DNA of 64,000 bases from Symmachiella macrocystis (GTDB lineage: Bacteria; Planctomycetota; Planctomycetia; Planctomycetales; Planctomycetaceae). This document shows, piece after piece, positions 26,680 to 34,570 of the stretch; the first letter of the stretch is position 1, and each line of letters begins with the position of its first letter. The position numbers and the translations under genes are program-made. Below the pieces are notes generated by a model. The model saw only the letters and a list, made by a program, of their open reading frames with translations. It was not told the origin of the DNA and made no database searches. The stretch is from positions 1,262,501-1,326,500 of the forward strand of contig NZ_SJPP01000001.1 in NCBI RefSeq assembly GCF_007860075.1. Reading direction: 5' to 3'.

Positions 26680-28011
26680 CTATTTCTTGACCGTAAACCC
26701 GATATCCATCAGGTCTCCGTTTGCGTCTGTTTGCAGATCTCCTCCATCATCGACGCCGTTGATGCCGACCGAATAGATGATGACCTGCGACTCTTGAACC
26801 TGATAGCGCAAGGGTTGGCCGTCAAAAGGATCGATGAGTGCGTCGGCCATTTGCGTCGCTGGTCCCAATAATTGCGGGTCCATCTGGTCTAGTGAATCAG
26901 GCAGTTGGCCATATTTTAGGCGATGTCGCTGCAACGCGAGAGCCGTGATGGTACATCGTTGTCGGGCTGTGCTGCTGGCACCGGAGTTGGCGGCCAATTT
27001 CACTCCGCTGGAATCTAGTGCTACTAAAATCCGAGCGACGCCGACGCTTGGACTTTCCGTATAGGTATCGAATTCCGCATCCAAAACGAGTAGACTCGTC
27101 AAGAGATTTGGCCAAGAATTGGGCAGCTGGTCGGCGAATAGATCTAATAGACGTAGCCCTTCTAGTAGGTTTGTGGTCCGCCAAGGCCCGACAGACGTCT
27201 CGGCAATGGCGTCCAGTAGAACTACCCGTTCACCGGCCACACCCCTTGCTAACTCGTCTTTGAATCTGGCGGACTGGACCGCCCATTGGAGGGATGCCAA
27301 GTCCACATCGCTCCACTCACAATAGGGCAACAAATTCTCAATTGTTTCGCACCCGCGATTGTGAATCGTGTTCCGCACTCCATTCGAAATCAGTACGGGC
27401 TCACCGCGCAGTGCGTCTGAGAGTTTGAAGAGCGTCTTGATGTCTTCCAGAGCAGCCGAATCATCACCCATGTGGGCGTTAACGTGAGCAGAGAGTTGGA
27501 GCAGTTCCTCGACTTCTGAAGCATAAACGGTTTGCGGCAGGTCCATACCCAATCCCTGGGTGAAGTCGATGGGAAATCGAACTTGGCCACCGGCAGCCGC
27601 AGCTTGGCGAATCGCCGAAAATTCGACAACCAATTCTTCAATTAACGCGCGTGAGGCGTCTAATTCCGGCCAGGGTTGCCCCGGAGGCGGGACTGTCAAA
27701 TCACCATCCCCAACGAACGGCAAATTTTCACCGCGTTCGTATACCCCAGCCGCTTGAACACTTTCAATAGCTTCGATCCACAAGTCAGTGGTATCGTTGA
27801 CGCCGTTGGGCACAGTATAGAACTCGGTGAGTTCAGTGACGGTCGTTGGCATTCCCTGCGCCCGCAATTCCGCCAATTGCGCTGCCAACTCCAAATTCGC
27901 CGTAAACCACACGTATCCCGCCACAGCTAGTGGCGCGAATAGTATCAGACCAAATACGAAACACAGCCGTTTTCTCAACGTCCAAAACCGCTTGGGAGAA
28001 TCGGGCATCAT
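26680..28011 (-). CDS. Membrane-anchored protein with pseudopilin-like C-terminus, paralog 3 of 3
   Basis: The 443-residue protein is the most diverged of the three, yet keeps the same order: membrane anchor (about 14-36), LAELRAQGMPTTVTELTEFY, PPPGQPWPELDASRALIEELV, RFPIDFTQGLGMDLP, LRGEPVLISNGVRNTIH, YCEWSDVDLASLQ, and the tail LIDPFDGQPLRYQVQESQVIIYSVGINGVDDGGD. It starts at one of two adjacent ATG codons (28011 or 28008). As the first gene of the array it may set expression for all three, but gaps of 175-190 bases leave room for separate promoters. Confidence 0.75.
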   Translation of the reverse strand: MMPDSPKRFWTLRKRLCFVFGLILFAPLAVAGYVWFTANLELAAQLAELRAQGMPTTVTELTEFYTVPNGVNDTTDLWIEAIESVQAAGVYERGENLPFVGDGDLTVPPPGQPWPELDASRALIEELVVEFSAIRQAAAAGGQVRFPIDFTQGLGMDLPQTVYASEVEELLQLSAHVNAHMGDDSAALEDIKTLFKLSDALRGEPVLISNGVRNTIHNRGCETIENLLPYCEWSDVDLASLQWAVQSARFKDELARGVAGERVVLLDAIAETSVGPWRTTNLLEGLRLLDLFADQLPNSWPNLLTSLLVLDAEFDTYTESPSVGVARILVALDSSGVKLAANSGASSTARQRCTITALALQRHRLKYGQLPDSLDQMDPQLLGPATQMADALIDPFDGQPLRYQVQESQVIIYSVGINGVDDGGDLQTDANGDLMDIGFTVKK

Positions 28012-28062
28012 TTCGTAATCCGTAGCGCTCGGCGAAATGGAAACCTAAACAAGCCCGCCGTG

Positions 28063-28725
28063 CTACGACTCCGCTGGGTCATGCGCCCGCACGCCTAACA
28101 GTGGGAGCATTCTGCGGATTTCGTTGGGGCTGAATAGACCGCTCAGGTTTTGCTCGACGGAGGGGGAGATGTTCCAGCGTGCTAAGGCGTCGAACATCGG
28201 TTCGATGTCTGCGTCTTCTAGGCCGTAGCGCTGTTTCCATTCCTGGCACTCTTCGGGAGGCATGTCCATGAATTGGCTGATCAGTAGAAAATCGCCTTCG
28301 TTGGCGAGATTCAGATGCAGTTTTTGTAACGACTCGGCCAATTCCTGGCCCACATCGATTTGTGCTTCCAACGGGCCGCCGCTGAGCAGCGAGGGGACCA
28401 ATTCGGGATTGTTTTGCACGATGTAGGACGCCGTCTCGCAGGCGGCGTAGATCACGCTTTCGTCGAGCAGCGAAGCTTCGTACGGTTTTTCGGCGACATG
28501 TTTGCTCCAGGTTTCGGCCAAGAGTTCGATTTGCACGTGCGGCGGGACTTCACGAAGGAAGGGAACCTCCGTCAAAAAGCCTTGACTCTCCAGATCGATG
28601 TCGGGGAGTTGTCGCGACAATTCAATGAATTGCAGCGTCGCCACTCCTGACATACGAAAGGACAAGTAGCTCAGAACAGTCCGCGGCAGTTTTTGTTGAT
28701 TGATGTGTAACATGCCTACTATCAT
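28063..28725 (-). CDS. Hypothetical protein
   Basis: I do not recognise this 220-residue protein. It is acidic and largely helical, with no signal peptide, membrane segment or cysteine motif, so it is probably cytoplasmic. Features include LESQGFLTEVPFLREVPPH, an AACETASYIVQNNPELVPSLL helix pair, and a C-terminal FSPNEIRRMLPLLGVRA. Two starts are possible: ATG at 28725 or ATG four codons later at 28713; neither has a strong ribosome site. It is 52 bases upstream of the paralog array on the same strand and could lead that unit. Confidence 0.7.
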   Translation of the reverse strand: MIVGMLHINQQKLPRTVLSYLSFRMSGVATLQFIELSRQLPDIDLESQGFLTEVPFLREVPPHVQIELLAETWSKHVAEKPYEASLLDESVIYAACETASYIVQNNPELVPSLLSGGPLEAQIDVGQELAESLQKLHLNLANEGDFLLISQFMDMPPEECQEWKQRYGLEDADIEPMFDALARWNISPSVEQNLSGLFSPNEIRRMLPLLGVRAHDPAES

Positions 28726-28926
28726 CCCATAGCCAGGGAAGGACGGTCAAGCAATAAGTGGCCTCTTGAGCAATTTCAAGAAAACCGCTAGGTGACCGCC
28801 GCATTCCTTTTATCGAAGCGTTGAGGTTTGCCGAAACGGGTGGGATTGGCCAACGGGCAGAGGTGGATCACGGGGGGTGAAACTTTGGAAAAATCGACGC
28901 GCATCGATTTGCCAAACCGCCAACCA

Positions 28927-29685
28927 TCAGTTCGCTTCTAACCCCAGTTCAGCCATCAACATCTGCATATCTTTCCACACTTCCTTCTTCATGGGCGGGT
29001 TGCGCAAGAGGTAGGAAGGATGATAGGTGCACAGCACCTTAGCGTCTCCATGTTCGTGAAAGGTGCCTCGCAACTTTCCAATCGCCACATCGCTTCCCAA
29101 CAAATTTTGGGCAGCAACGGCGCCCCAGCAAACAATATATTCCGGATTGACGATGGCCAGTTGCCCGTCAAGGTATTCGCGGCAGTTACCGGCCTCCACC
29201 GGCGAGGGATTTCGATTTCCCGGCGGTCGGCATTTGAGGATGTTGCATATATAGACATCTTCCCGCTTTAACTGCGTGGCTTCGATGATCTTGTCCATCA
29301 ACTGCCCGGCACGGCCGACAAAGGGGATACCTTGTTCGTCCTCGTCCGCTCCGGGAGCCTCGCCGATGAACAACACCCGGGCATTGGGATTGCCGACGCC
29401 AAACACGGTTTGATTGCGAGTCTCGGCCAACTCCTGGCAGCGCGTGCAACTGGCGACCGTGCTACAGAGTGTGGCGAGTTGTTCTTTTTGATCGCCCTTT
29501 TTCGGCGAAGCGGTACGTCGTGGCATAGTCGGTGTGGGCTTTGGCGTGGGCGGTGCTTGTGGGATCGATTCCGCCGGAACGGCGGTGGCCGAAGTAGGGG
29601 GCAGTCCCGTGACACCCGCGCGTTGCAGTCCGCGCAATTGCTGAAGCAGTATGCGTTTTAAAGCCTCGTCGCCTACGACTTCCAT
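28927..29685 (-). CDS. Uracil-DNA glycosylase, family 4 (4Fe-4S)
   Basis: From the ATG at 29685 (AGGA 5 bases before it) the protein has 252 residues. After a Pro/Thr-rich linker (about 30-60) come Cys80-x2-Cys83, the catalytic motif [12 protein letters not shown] (108-119), [13 protein letters not shown], Cys168 and Cys186 completing the cluster set, and HPSYLL with His222. This is the family 4 pattern. The enzyme removes uracil from DNA and starts base-excision repair. An N-terminal extension of about 70 residues is common in relatives fused or tethered to other factors. The earlier TTG-type extension to 29757 is not used. A second, family 5 enzyme lies at 43922. Confidence 0.95.
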   Translation of the reverse strand: MEVVGDEALKRILLQQLRGLQRAGVTGLPPTSATAVPAESIPQAPPTPKPTPTMPRRTASPKKGDQKEQLATLCSTVASCTRCQELAETRNQTVFGVGNPNARVLFIGEAPGADEDEQGIPFVGRAGQLMDKIIEATQLKREDVYICNILKCRPPGNRNPSPVEAGNCREYLDGQLAIVNPEYIVCWGAVAAQNLLGSDVAIGKLRGTFHEHGDAKVLCTYHPSYLLRNPPMKKEVWKDMQMLMAELGLEAN

Positions 29686-29730
29686 GACTGTCCTGCCCGT
29701 CGGCCAGTGTTTTACCGGGAACTTGCTTTG

Positions 29731-29758
29731 CACTGGCGGACAAGCCGCCGGTGGCACC
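29731..29758. repeat. Palindromic intergenic repeat, CACTGGCGG family
   Basis: The sequence CACTGGCGGACAAGCCGCCG followed by GTGGCACC forms a hairpin (GGCGG/CCGCC). Near-identical copies occur at 37020-37047 and, shorter, at 54493-54517 and 54551-54572; a partial copy is at 3173-3187. All are intergenic. Confidence 0.75.
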
Positions 29759-29792
29759 CATTCTCAATGGGCTGTAAAAACGCCAACCCAGG

Positions 29793-31097
29793 CTACGGCT
29801 TGCCCACGTTATTGTTTTTTTCCGCCCACCACAAGCGCCACTTCGGACGGTTGTAGGAAAAATCTTCATCCGTCAAACTCTTCAGCGCCTCAAGCACAGC
29901 TCCGTTCCTTTGCGTCCGTTTGACTATTTGCGTTTTCTGGCGCATTTGTGCTCCAGGATCGTTGGGTGGGATCACCACGGCACCGTAGGGGAGTTGGCCG
30001 GTCATCATCTGTAATTCCACATCGGGGGGAAGACCGGACGTGAGCGGCGCCTGCCCGCCGTTTGCGGCAAAACCAATGGTATTGGCACCGTTGTCCGGCA
30101 CGACCACGCGATAACGGTGCGTCGTCACTAAAGCATCGATCAACTGCGGGACAACTTGATCGTTGCCCAGCAAAGCCAAGGCAGTTGCCGAACGGCCAAC
30201 GACCAGATTGAGTTCACTCTTGAGTCCGCGAACCAGCGCTGTAATCGCTGCATTGATTTGAGTTTCAGGAATCGCAGCGACCGCAACTTCACGGAGATTG
30301 GGCTGGCTATCAAAAATGGCCTGATACAAGAGCGCTTGCAAGGACTCAGCACTCTGCATGCGTCCCAGAATGCTGATGTATAGTTCGCGGAGCGCTGGGC
30401 GCGACTCATCGCGAAACCGTTTCGACAATGCAGGGATCGCCAACGAATCCGTGATTGCTGACAATTCCTGAAACGCCTGTTTTTGCTGCTCGGTCCGGTC
30501 ACTGGTGATCCAAGCGTGCCACAGTTTGACTTTTTTATGCCACTTGCGTTCCCCGTCTTTCGCCAGTTGGTCCTGCTTGATTTGCTCCAGTTCCTGGGGA
30601 AAGACGTAGCGTCCGCGATACAAAACTTGTCCTTGCGATTTCATGTACTCTTCGCGGGACATCCATTCGCCGTCGTACTTCTGATGGCCCAGACTGCGGC
30701 GCGCGTGTTCATCTTGCGGATTCAATTCTACGATCCGCTTCAAATGTGTGCGACGCTGTCTAGTCAGCCGCTGGTTACGACACCACCGGGCGAGTTCCCA
30801 ATGTCCATCGACCGTGTCGGGCGTCTTGCGCCGCTGGGTTTCGTATTCTTCTAGAATCAGCCGCCGCCGCTGGATTGATTCGATCTCCGACTTGGCGACA
30901 GTCACCAACGATCCGCCGAGGGTTTTGACGATGACGTCAGGACTTTTGGAATTGGCCGTGCGCGCGTTCTTCTGAATCAAACCGCGGATTTCTCCGCCAT
31001 TCTTCAACGTAATCACGTCGGCGCGCGCTATGGCCGCACAGGACAAAAAGACGATGACGACGTTCAGCCAGCCGGTCCAACCATATCGAGGCTTCAT
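29793..31097 (-). CDS. Secreted HEAT-like repeat protein of unknown function
   Basis: From the ATG at 31097 the protein has 434 residues and a clear signal peptide (WLNVVIVFLSCAAIARADV). Then comes a short beta module ITLKNGGEIRGLI...VAKSEIESIQ like those in the protein at 12500-14434. A helical region with YDGEWMSREEYMKSQGQ, a phrase common in planctomycete secreted proteins, follows. The C-terminal half has alpha-helical repeats resembling HEAT/PBS-lyase repeats (ALLYQAIFDSQPNLREVAVAAI; VGRSATALALLGNDQVVPQLIDAL). ATG codons at 31136 and 31109 are also in frame; the choice rests on the signal peptide alone. No catalytic motif is visible; a scaffold role is inference. Confidence 0.72.
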   Translation of the reverse strand: MKPRYGWTGWLNVVIVFLSCAAIARADVITLKNGGEIRGLIQKNARTANSKSPDVIVKTLGGSLVTVAKSEIESIQRRRLILEEYETQRRKTPDTVDGHWELARWCRNQRLTRQRRTHLKRIVELNPQDEHARRSLGHQKYDGEWMSREEYMKSQGQVLYRGRYVFPQELEQIKQDQLAKDGERKWHKKVKLWHAWITSDRTEQQKQAFQELSAITDSLAIPALSKRFRDESRPALRELYISILGRMQSAESLQALLYQAIFDSQPNLREVAVAAIPETQINAAITALVRGLKSELNLVVGRSATALALLGNDQVVPQLIDALVTTHRYRVVVPDNGANTIGFAANGGQAPLTSGLPPDVELQMMTGQLPYGAVVIPPNDPGAQMRQKTQIVKRTQRNGAVLEALKSLTDEDFSYNRPKWRLWWAEKNNNVGKP

Positions 31098-31744
31098 GGT
31101 CTCGCTCATCACAACAAGAGTGCTCGAGGGACGCATTCCTTGCGTTGGATGAATTGTCGCGCGGATCTGGACAACCTTGGCTCATCCTGCCACTTCGCGG
31201 TGCAGCGGCCGGAGCGTTGTATTCACGACGCACGACCCCGCTTAACCACAAGTTTGGCAATTTCCACACAATCGTCAAGTGCGACACCGGTCCTGAAGGC
31301 CTTTCTAGCAGGCAAATCAGGACAACTTCCGGTTAACGCGGTTACGAAAAACCTACGGAATTGACTGTGGGAGTTCGAAATGGCTCGGTTGTTGGGCTTA
31401 CGAAACTTCAAACCGGGAAATTGCGGCCAGTGTGCTATTTTCTCACAGGAAACTCTGGCTTTGGCGACGACAGCATGGCTAGAATAGATGAATTGGACAG
31501 TTAACGTAGTCTTACGGTATCAAGACTTCGGTCCGCTATGGTTTTTCGGTATTCGACCGACATGTTGGATGAATGCCGTGAACACTTCGCCGCTCTCACC
31601 GTTAATGACGCTACACTTGTGTTGCCCACCGCGTAGACAAATTTCGTCAAGCAATACAAAAACGAACGTATAAATGAAGTGCATTCAGCACTAAGACCAA
31701 GAAATGACGCCGGTAAAAATCGTCGGCGCTCAGGGAGAAGTCGC
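31098..31744. other. Divergent intergenic region, about 600 bases
   Basis: This is one of the longest gaps in the window. Several frames of 60-100 codons cross it on both strands, none with protein-like composition, a ribosome site or recognisable similarity. I see no tRNA, terminator or clear promoter. A small RNA cannot be excluded. Confidence 0.4.
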
Positions 31745-32983
31745 ATGTCGGAGTTGAGGAAAGTCAGCCTACTCCTGCTGGGGATCTTGATTTGCACATC
31801 GCCGGCAATGGCACAATCCGGTTCGCGTGTCGGATCGGGATTGATTCGTCGGCGGATTTTGCAACAGCAGGGACTGACACGCGCTTGGTGGTCGCAGGCG
31901 GTGATGAATTATCGTCGCGACAAATTACGACACCTGACCAACGACGATAAAAACGTTTACGCTCAAAGTTCAAACGGAATCCTCTCGACATTCGATGCGG
32001 ATTCGGGGCGGAAGAAATGGGCCACGCGAATTGGCAGTGTCGATGCTCCCGGAATGCCAGCCTCCTCGAATGATACCCATGTTTTCGTGTGGAGCGCGGC
32101 AACGCTGTTCATGCTGGATAAGGAATCGGGCAAAATTGTCAAGCAGATTGATCTGCCGGCACAACCCAGCACGAGCGCCCGCGCGAACGAAGAACAAATC
32201 TATTTGGGCTTCTTAGATGGCAGCATGTATGCCTTCGACATCAAGACGGGCATGGTCAATTGGCGGTACCATACGAGCAAGCGTATTGTGGTGCCCGCAT
32301 TGCCACATTCGCACACGGTGCTATTCGCCAGCACCAACGGAATCTTGTATTCCGTAGATGCATTGACCCGCGATACCGTGTTTCAATTCGAATCGGACAG
32401 CCAAATTACCGCACCGATGGCGGTCTTCGAAGATCTCGTGCTGCTGGCGTCGGAAGACTACAAGCTATACGCCCTGAATATCAACAACGGCAGCCAAGGT
32501 TGGCGGTCGCCATTCCTTTCCGGTGAACGGATCAAGCAGGCTCCTGTCGTTATCAAAAACGAAGTCTACCTCGTTCCGGAACACCGCGGGCTGTATTGTC
32601 TTTCTGCCAAAACCGGTGACGAACATTGGTATGTGGAGGGAATTGAAAAACTGTTGTCGCTCAGTCCACGGATGGTCTACGCAGTCGATCGCCTCAACCG
32701 ACTCGTCATACTCAACCGGGATACGGGAGCCAAGGTCGGTGGAATTCCGCTGGGACCGGCAACAGTCCATCTGACTAACGATTTCACCGACCGGATCTAT
32801 GTGGCCACGTCGTCAGGCACGATTGCCTGTTTACGGGAAACGCCGCGGGACTTGCCGCACTTCCACAAGAATCCGGAAGAACAACCGCTGATGCCACAAT
32901 TCGCTCCCGCCAACGCACAAGCAGCCGCCCCGGCAGCTGGGGATGCCCCGGCAACGGATGCTGATGCCAACGCTGCACCTTAA
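31745..32983 (+). CDS. Secreted PQQ-type beta-propeller protein
   Basis: The 412-residue protein starts at ATG 31745 with AGGGAG upstream; a longer frame from 31679 is rejected because the signal peptide (LLLLGILICTSPAMAQ) begins right after 31745. The body is a beta-propeller of PQQ-like repeats: LSTFDADSGRKKWATRIG, FMLDKESGKIVKQIDL, YAFDIKTGMVNWRYHT, YALNINNGSQGWRSPF, YCLSAKTGDEHWYV, VILNRDTGAKVG. Each has the A-x-D-x-x-x-G-x-x-x-W signature. There is no dehydrogenase active site. The C-terminal 40 residues are Ala/Pro-rich and probably disordered. It probably acts outside the cytoplasm as a binding or assembly protein, like BamB-type propellers, but no partner is nearby. Confidence 0.85.
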   Translation: MSELRKVSLLLLGILICTSPAMAQSGSRVGSGLIRRRILQQQGLTRAWWSQAVMNYRRDKLRHLTNDDKNVYAQSSNGILSTFDADSGRKKWATRIGSVDAPGMPASSNDTHVFVWSAATLFMLDKESGKIVKQIDLPAQPSTSARANEEQIYLGFLDGSMYAFDIKTGMVNWRYHTSKRIVVPALPHSHTVLFASTNGILYSVDALTRDTVFQFESDSQITAPMAVFEDLVLLASEDYKLYALNINNGSQGWRSPFLSGERIKQAPVVIKNEVYLVPEHRGLYCLSAKTGDEHWYVEGIEKLLSLSPRMVYAVDRLNRLVILNRDTGAKVGGIPLGPATVHLTNDFTDRIYVATSSGTIACLRETPRDLPHFHKNPEEQPLMPQFAPANAQAAAPAAGDAPATDADANAAP

Positions 32984-32993
32984 GTAGAGCACA

Positions 32994-33016
32994 GGTGTGA
33001 GGGAACAGGCCTGAGG
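32994..33016. repeat. Intergenic repeat, GGGGACAGGCTTGAG family
   Basis: This copy reads GTGAGGGAACAGGCCTGAGG and lies between two convergent genes. GGCCTGAGG differs from the other copies at one or two positions. Function is unknown. Confidence 0.5.
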
Positions 33017-33049
33017 GAGGGCGATGAGCGTCCTCATGCCTGCGTCAAG

Positions 33050-34510
33050 CTATGCCAATAGCTCGCGCACGACGCGGCCTTCGACATCGGTCAAACGCAT
33101 GTCGCGGCCGCCGTGGAAATAGGTCAGCAACTCGTGATCCAGCCCCAACAAATGCAGGATCGTGGCGTGTAGGTCGTGAACGTGGACTTTGTTTTCCACA
33201 GCGGCAAAACCGAATTCGTCCGTAGCGCCGATCGTTTGCCCCCCCTTGATTCCACCACCGGCCATCCAGGCACTAAAGCCGCGGGGACTATGATCGCGGC
33301 CTTTGCCGTTTTGCGCCGTGGGGGTGCGGCCGAACTCCCCCGTCCAGACGACGAGCGTTTCGTCCAACAAGCCTTGCCGTTTCAGATCTTGCAATAACCC
33401 GGCGACCGGCCGATCGGTGTTGCGGCAGTGCTCTTCATGGTTCTTGTTGACGTTGCTGTGCGCGTCCCAGGTCTGTTCGGAATGCCCTCCGCCGGAATAG
33501 ACCTGTACGAACCGCACACCGCGCTCCACCAAGCGCCGCGCCATCAAACAGCGTCTTCCGAATTTCTCTGTCTGTTTCTCATCCAAACCGTACAGCGACT
33601 GCGTCGCTGCTGATTCAGCGGACATGTCGACCGCTTCGGGGGCGTGTTGCTGCATGCGAAACGCCAATTCGTAGGAATCAATCCGCGATTGCAAATCCGA
33701 CTCCCCCGGACGCTGTTGCTGGTGCCGTTGATTCAACATCCCGATTAAGTCGAGTTGGTCGCGCTGTCGTTGCTGAGAAAGTCCGATCGAGGAACGCAAA
33801 TCGACAATCGGCGCGCCGGTCGTGCGGAACTGCGTTCCTTGGTAGGTCGCCGGCATATAGCCGCTACTCCAATTCGGCGGCCCGGTGATCGGTCCCCCGC
33901 GATGGTCGAGCAACACCACATAACCAGGCAGATTTTGGTTCGACGTTCCCAGTCCATAATTGATCCACGAACCGCAACTGGGATTGCCTTGCCGAACGAA
34001 GCCGGTGTTCATTTGCAACAAACCGCTGCCATGCGCAAAGCTGTCGGCGTACATCGAACGAATGACAGCGATATCGTCCACGCAATTCGCTACATGTGGA
34101 AACAGGTCGGAAACTGGGATACCCGATTCCCCCGCCGGGGTGAAGGTTCGCGTACTGCCGAGCAGTTTGCCGGGATTGCGGACTTTGAATAACGGATCAT
34201 TATCGAGATTGGGCATCACCTCGCCGCTACGTTTGACGAGTTCCGGCTTGGGATCCCACAGGTCGACTTGGCTCGGCCCCCCATACATAAACAAGAAAAT
34301 GACTGACTTTGCCCGCGCTGTAAAATGTGGCTGCTTGGCAGCCAACGGAGACGCAACAGGTCCTTCGCCGGCCATAGCGGGCGTATCAAAAAACCCGTCA
34401 GCGGACAACATGCCTGCCAGCGCCGTCCCGGCAAACCCACCACCAGCCTGCCACAGAAATTCCCGTCGCGTGCGTCCGCAGGGGGTCAATTTGTCCTGTT
34501 GTGAAAACAT
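33050..34510 (-). CDS. DUF1501 family secreted protein
   Basis: The 486-residue protein starts at ATG 34510, with AGGA 7 bases upstream. A twin-arginine-like signal (RTRREFLWQAGGGFAGTALAGML) opens it, followed by SVIFLFMYGGPSQVDLWDPKPEL, the hallmark of DUF1501, then RGGPITGPPNWSSG, VQVYSGGGHSEQTWDAHSN, VWTGEFGRTPTAQNGKGRDH and HDLHATILHLLGLDH. The fold is related to sulfatases and alkaline phosphatases. It is expected to be exported folded through Tat. The gene is 60 bases downstream of the DUF1549/DUF1553 gene on the same strand, the standard planctomycete pair, so an operon is likely. The biochemical role of the pair is not established. Confidence 0.93.
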   Translation of the reverse strand: MFSQQDKLTPCGRTRREFLWQAGGGFAGTALAGMLSADGFFDTPAMAGEGPVASPLAAKQPHFTARAKSVIFLFMYGGPSQVDLWDPKPELVKRSGEVMPNLDNDPLFKVRNPGKLLGSTRTFTPAGESGIPVSDLFPHVANCVDDIAVIRSMYADSFAHGSGLLQMNTGFVRQGNPSCGSWINYGLGTSNQNLPGYVVLLDHRGGPITGPPNWSSGYMPATYQGTQFRTTGAPIVDLRSSIGLSQQRQRDQLDLIGMLNQRHQQQRPGESDLQSRIDSYELAFRMQQHAPEAVDMSAESAATQSLYGLDEKQTEKFGRRCLMARRLVERGVRFVQVYSGGGHSEQTWDAHSNVNKNHEEHCRNTDRPVAGLLQDLKRQGLLDETLVVWTGEFGRTPTAQNGKGRDHSPRGFSAWMAGGGIKGGQTIGATDEFGFAAVENKVHVHDLHATILHLLGLDHELLTYFHGGRDMRLTDVEGRVVRELLA

Positions 34511-34570
34511 CAAAGTCCTAACGCCGTAGCAGGCCGTAACTACAGAAAGGTTTGACCACGAAAGAAACGC

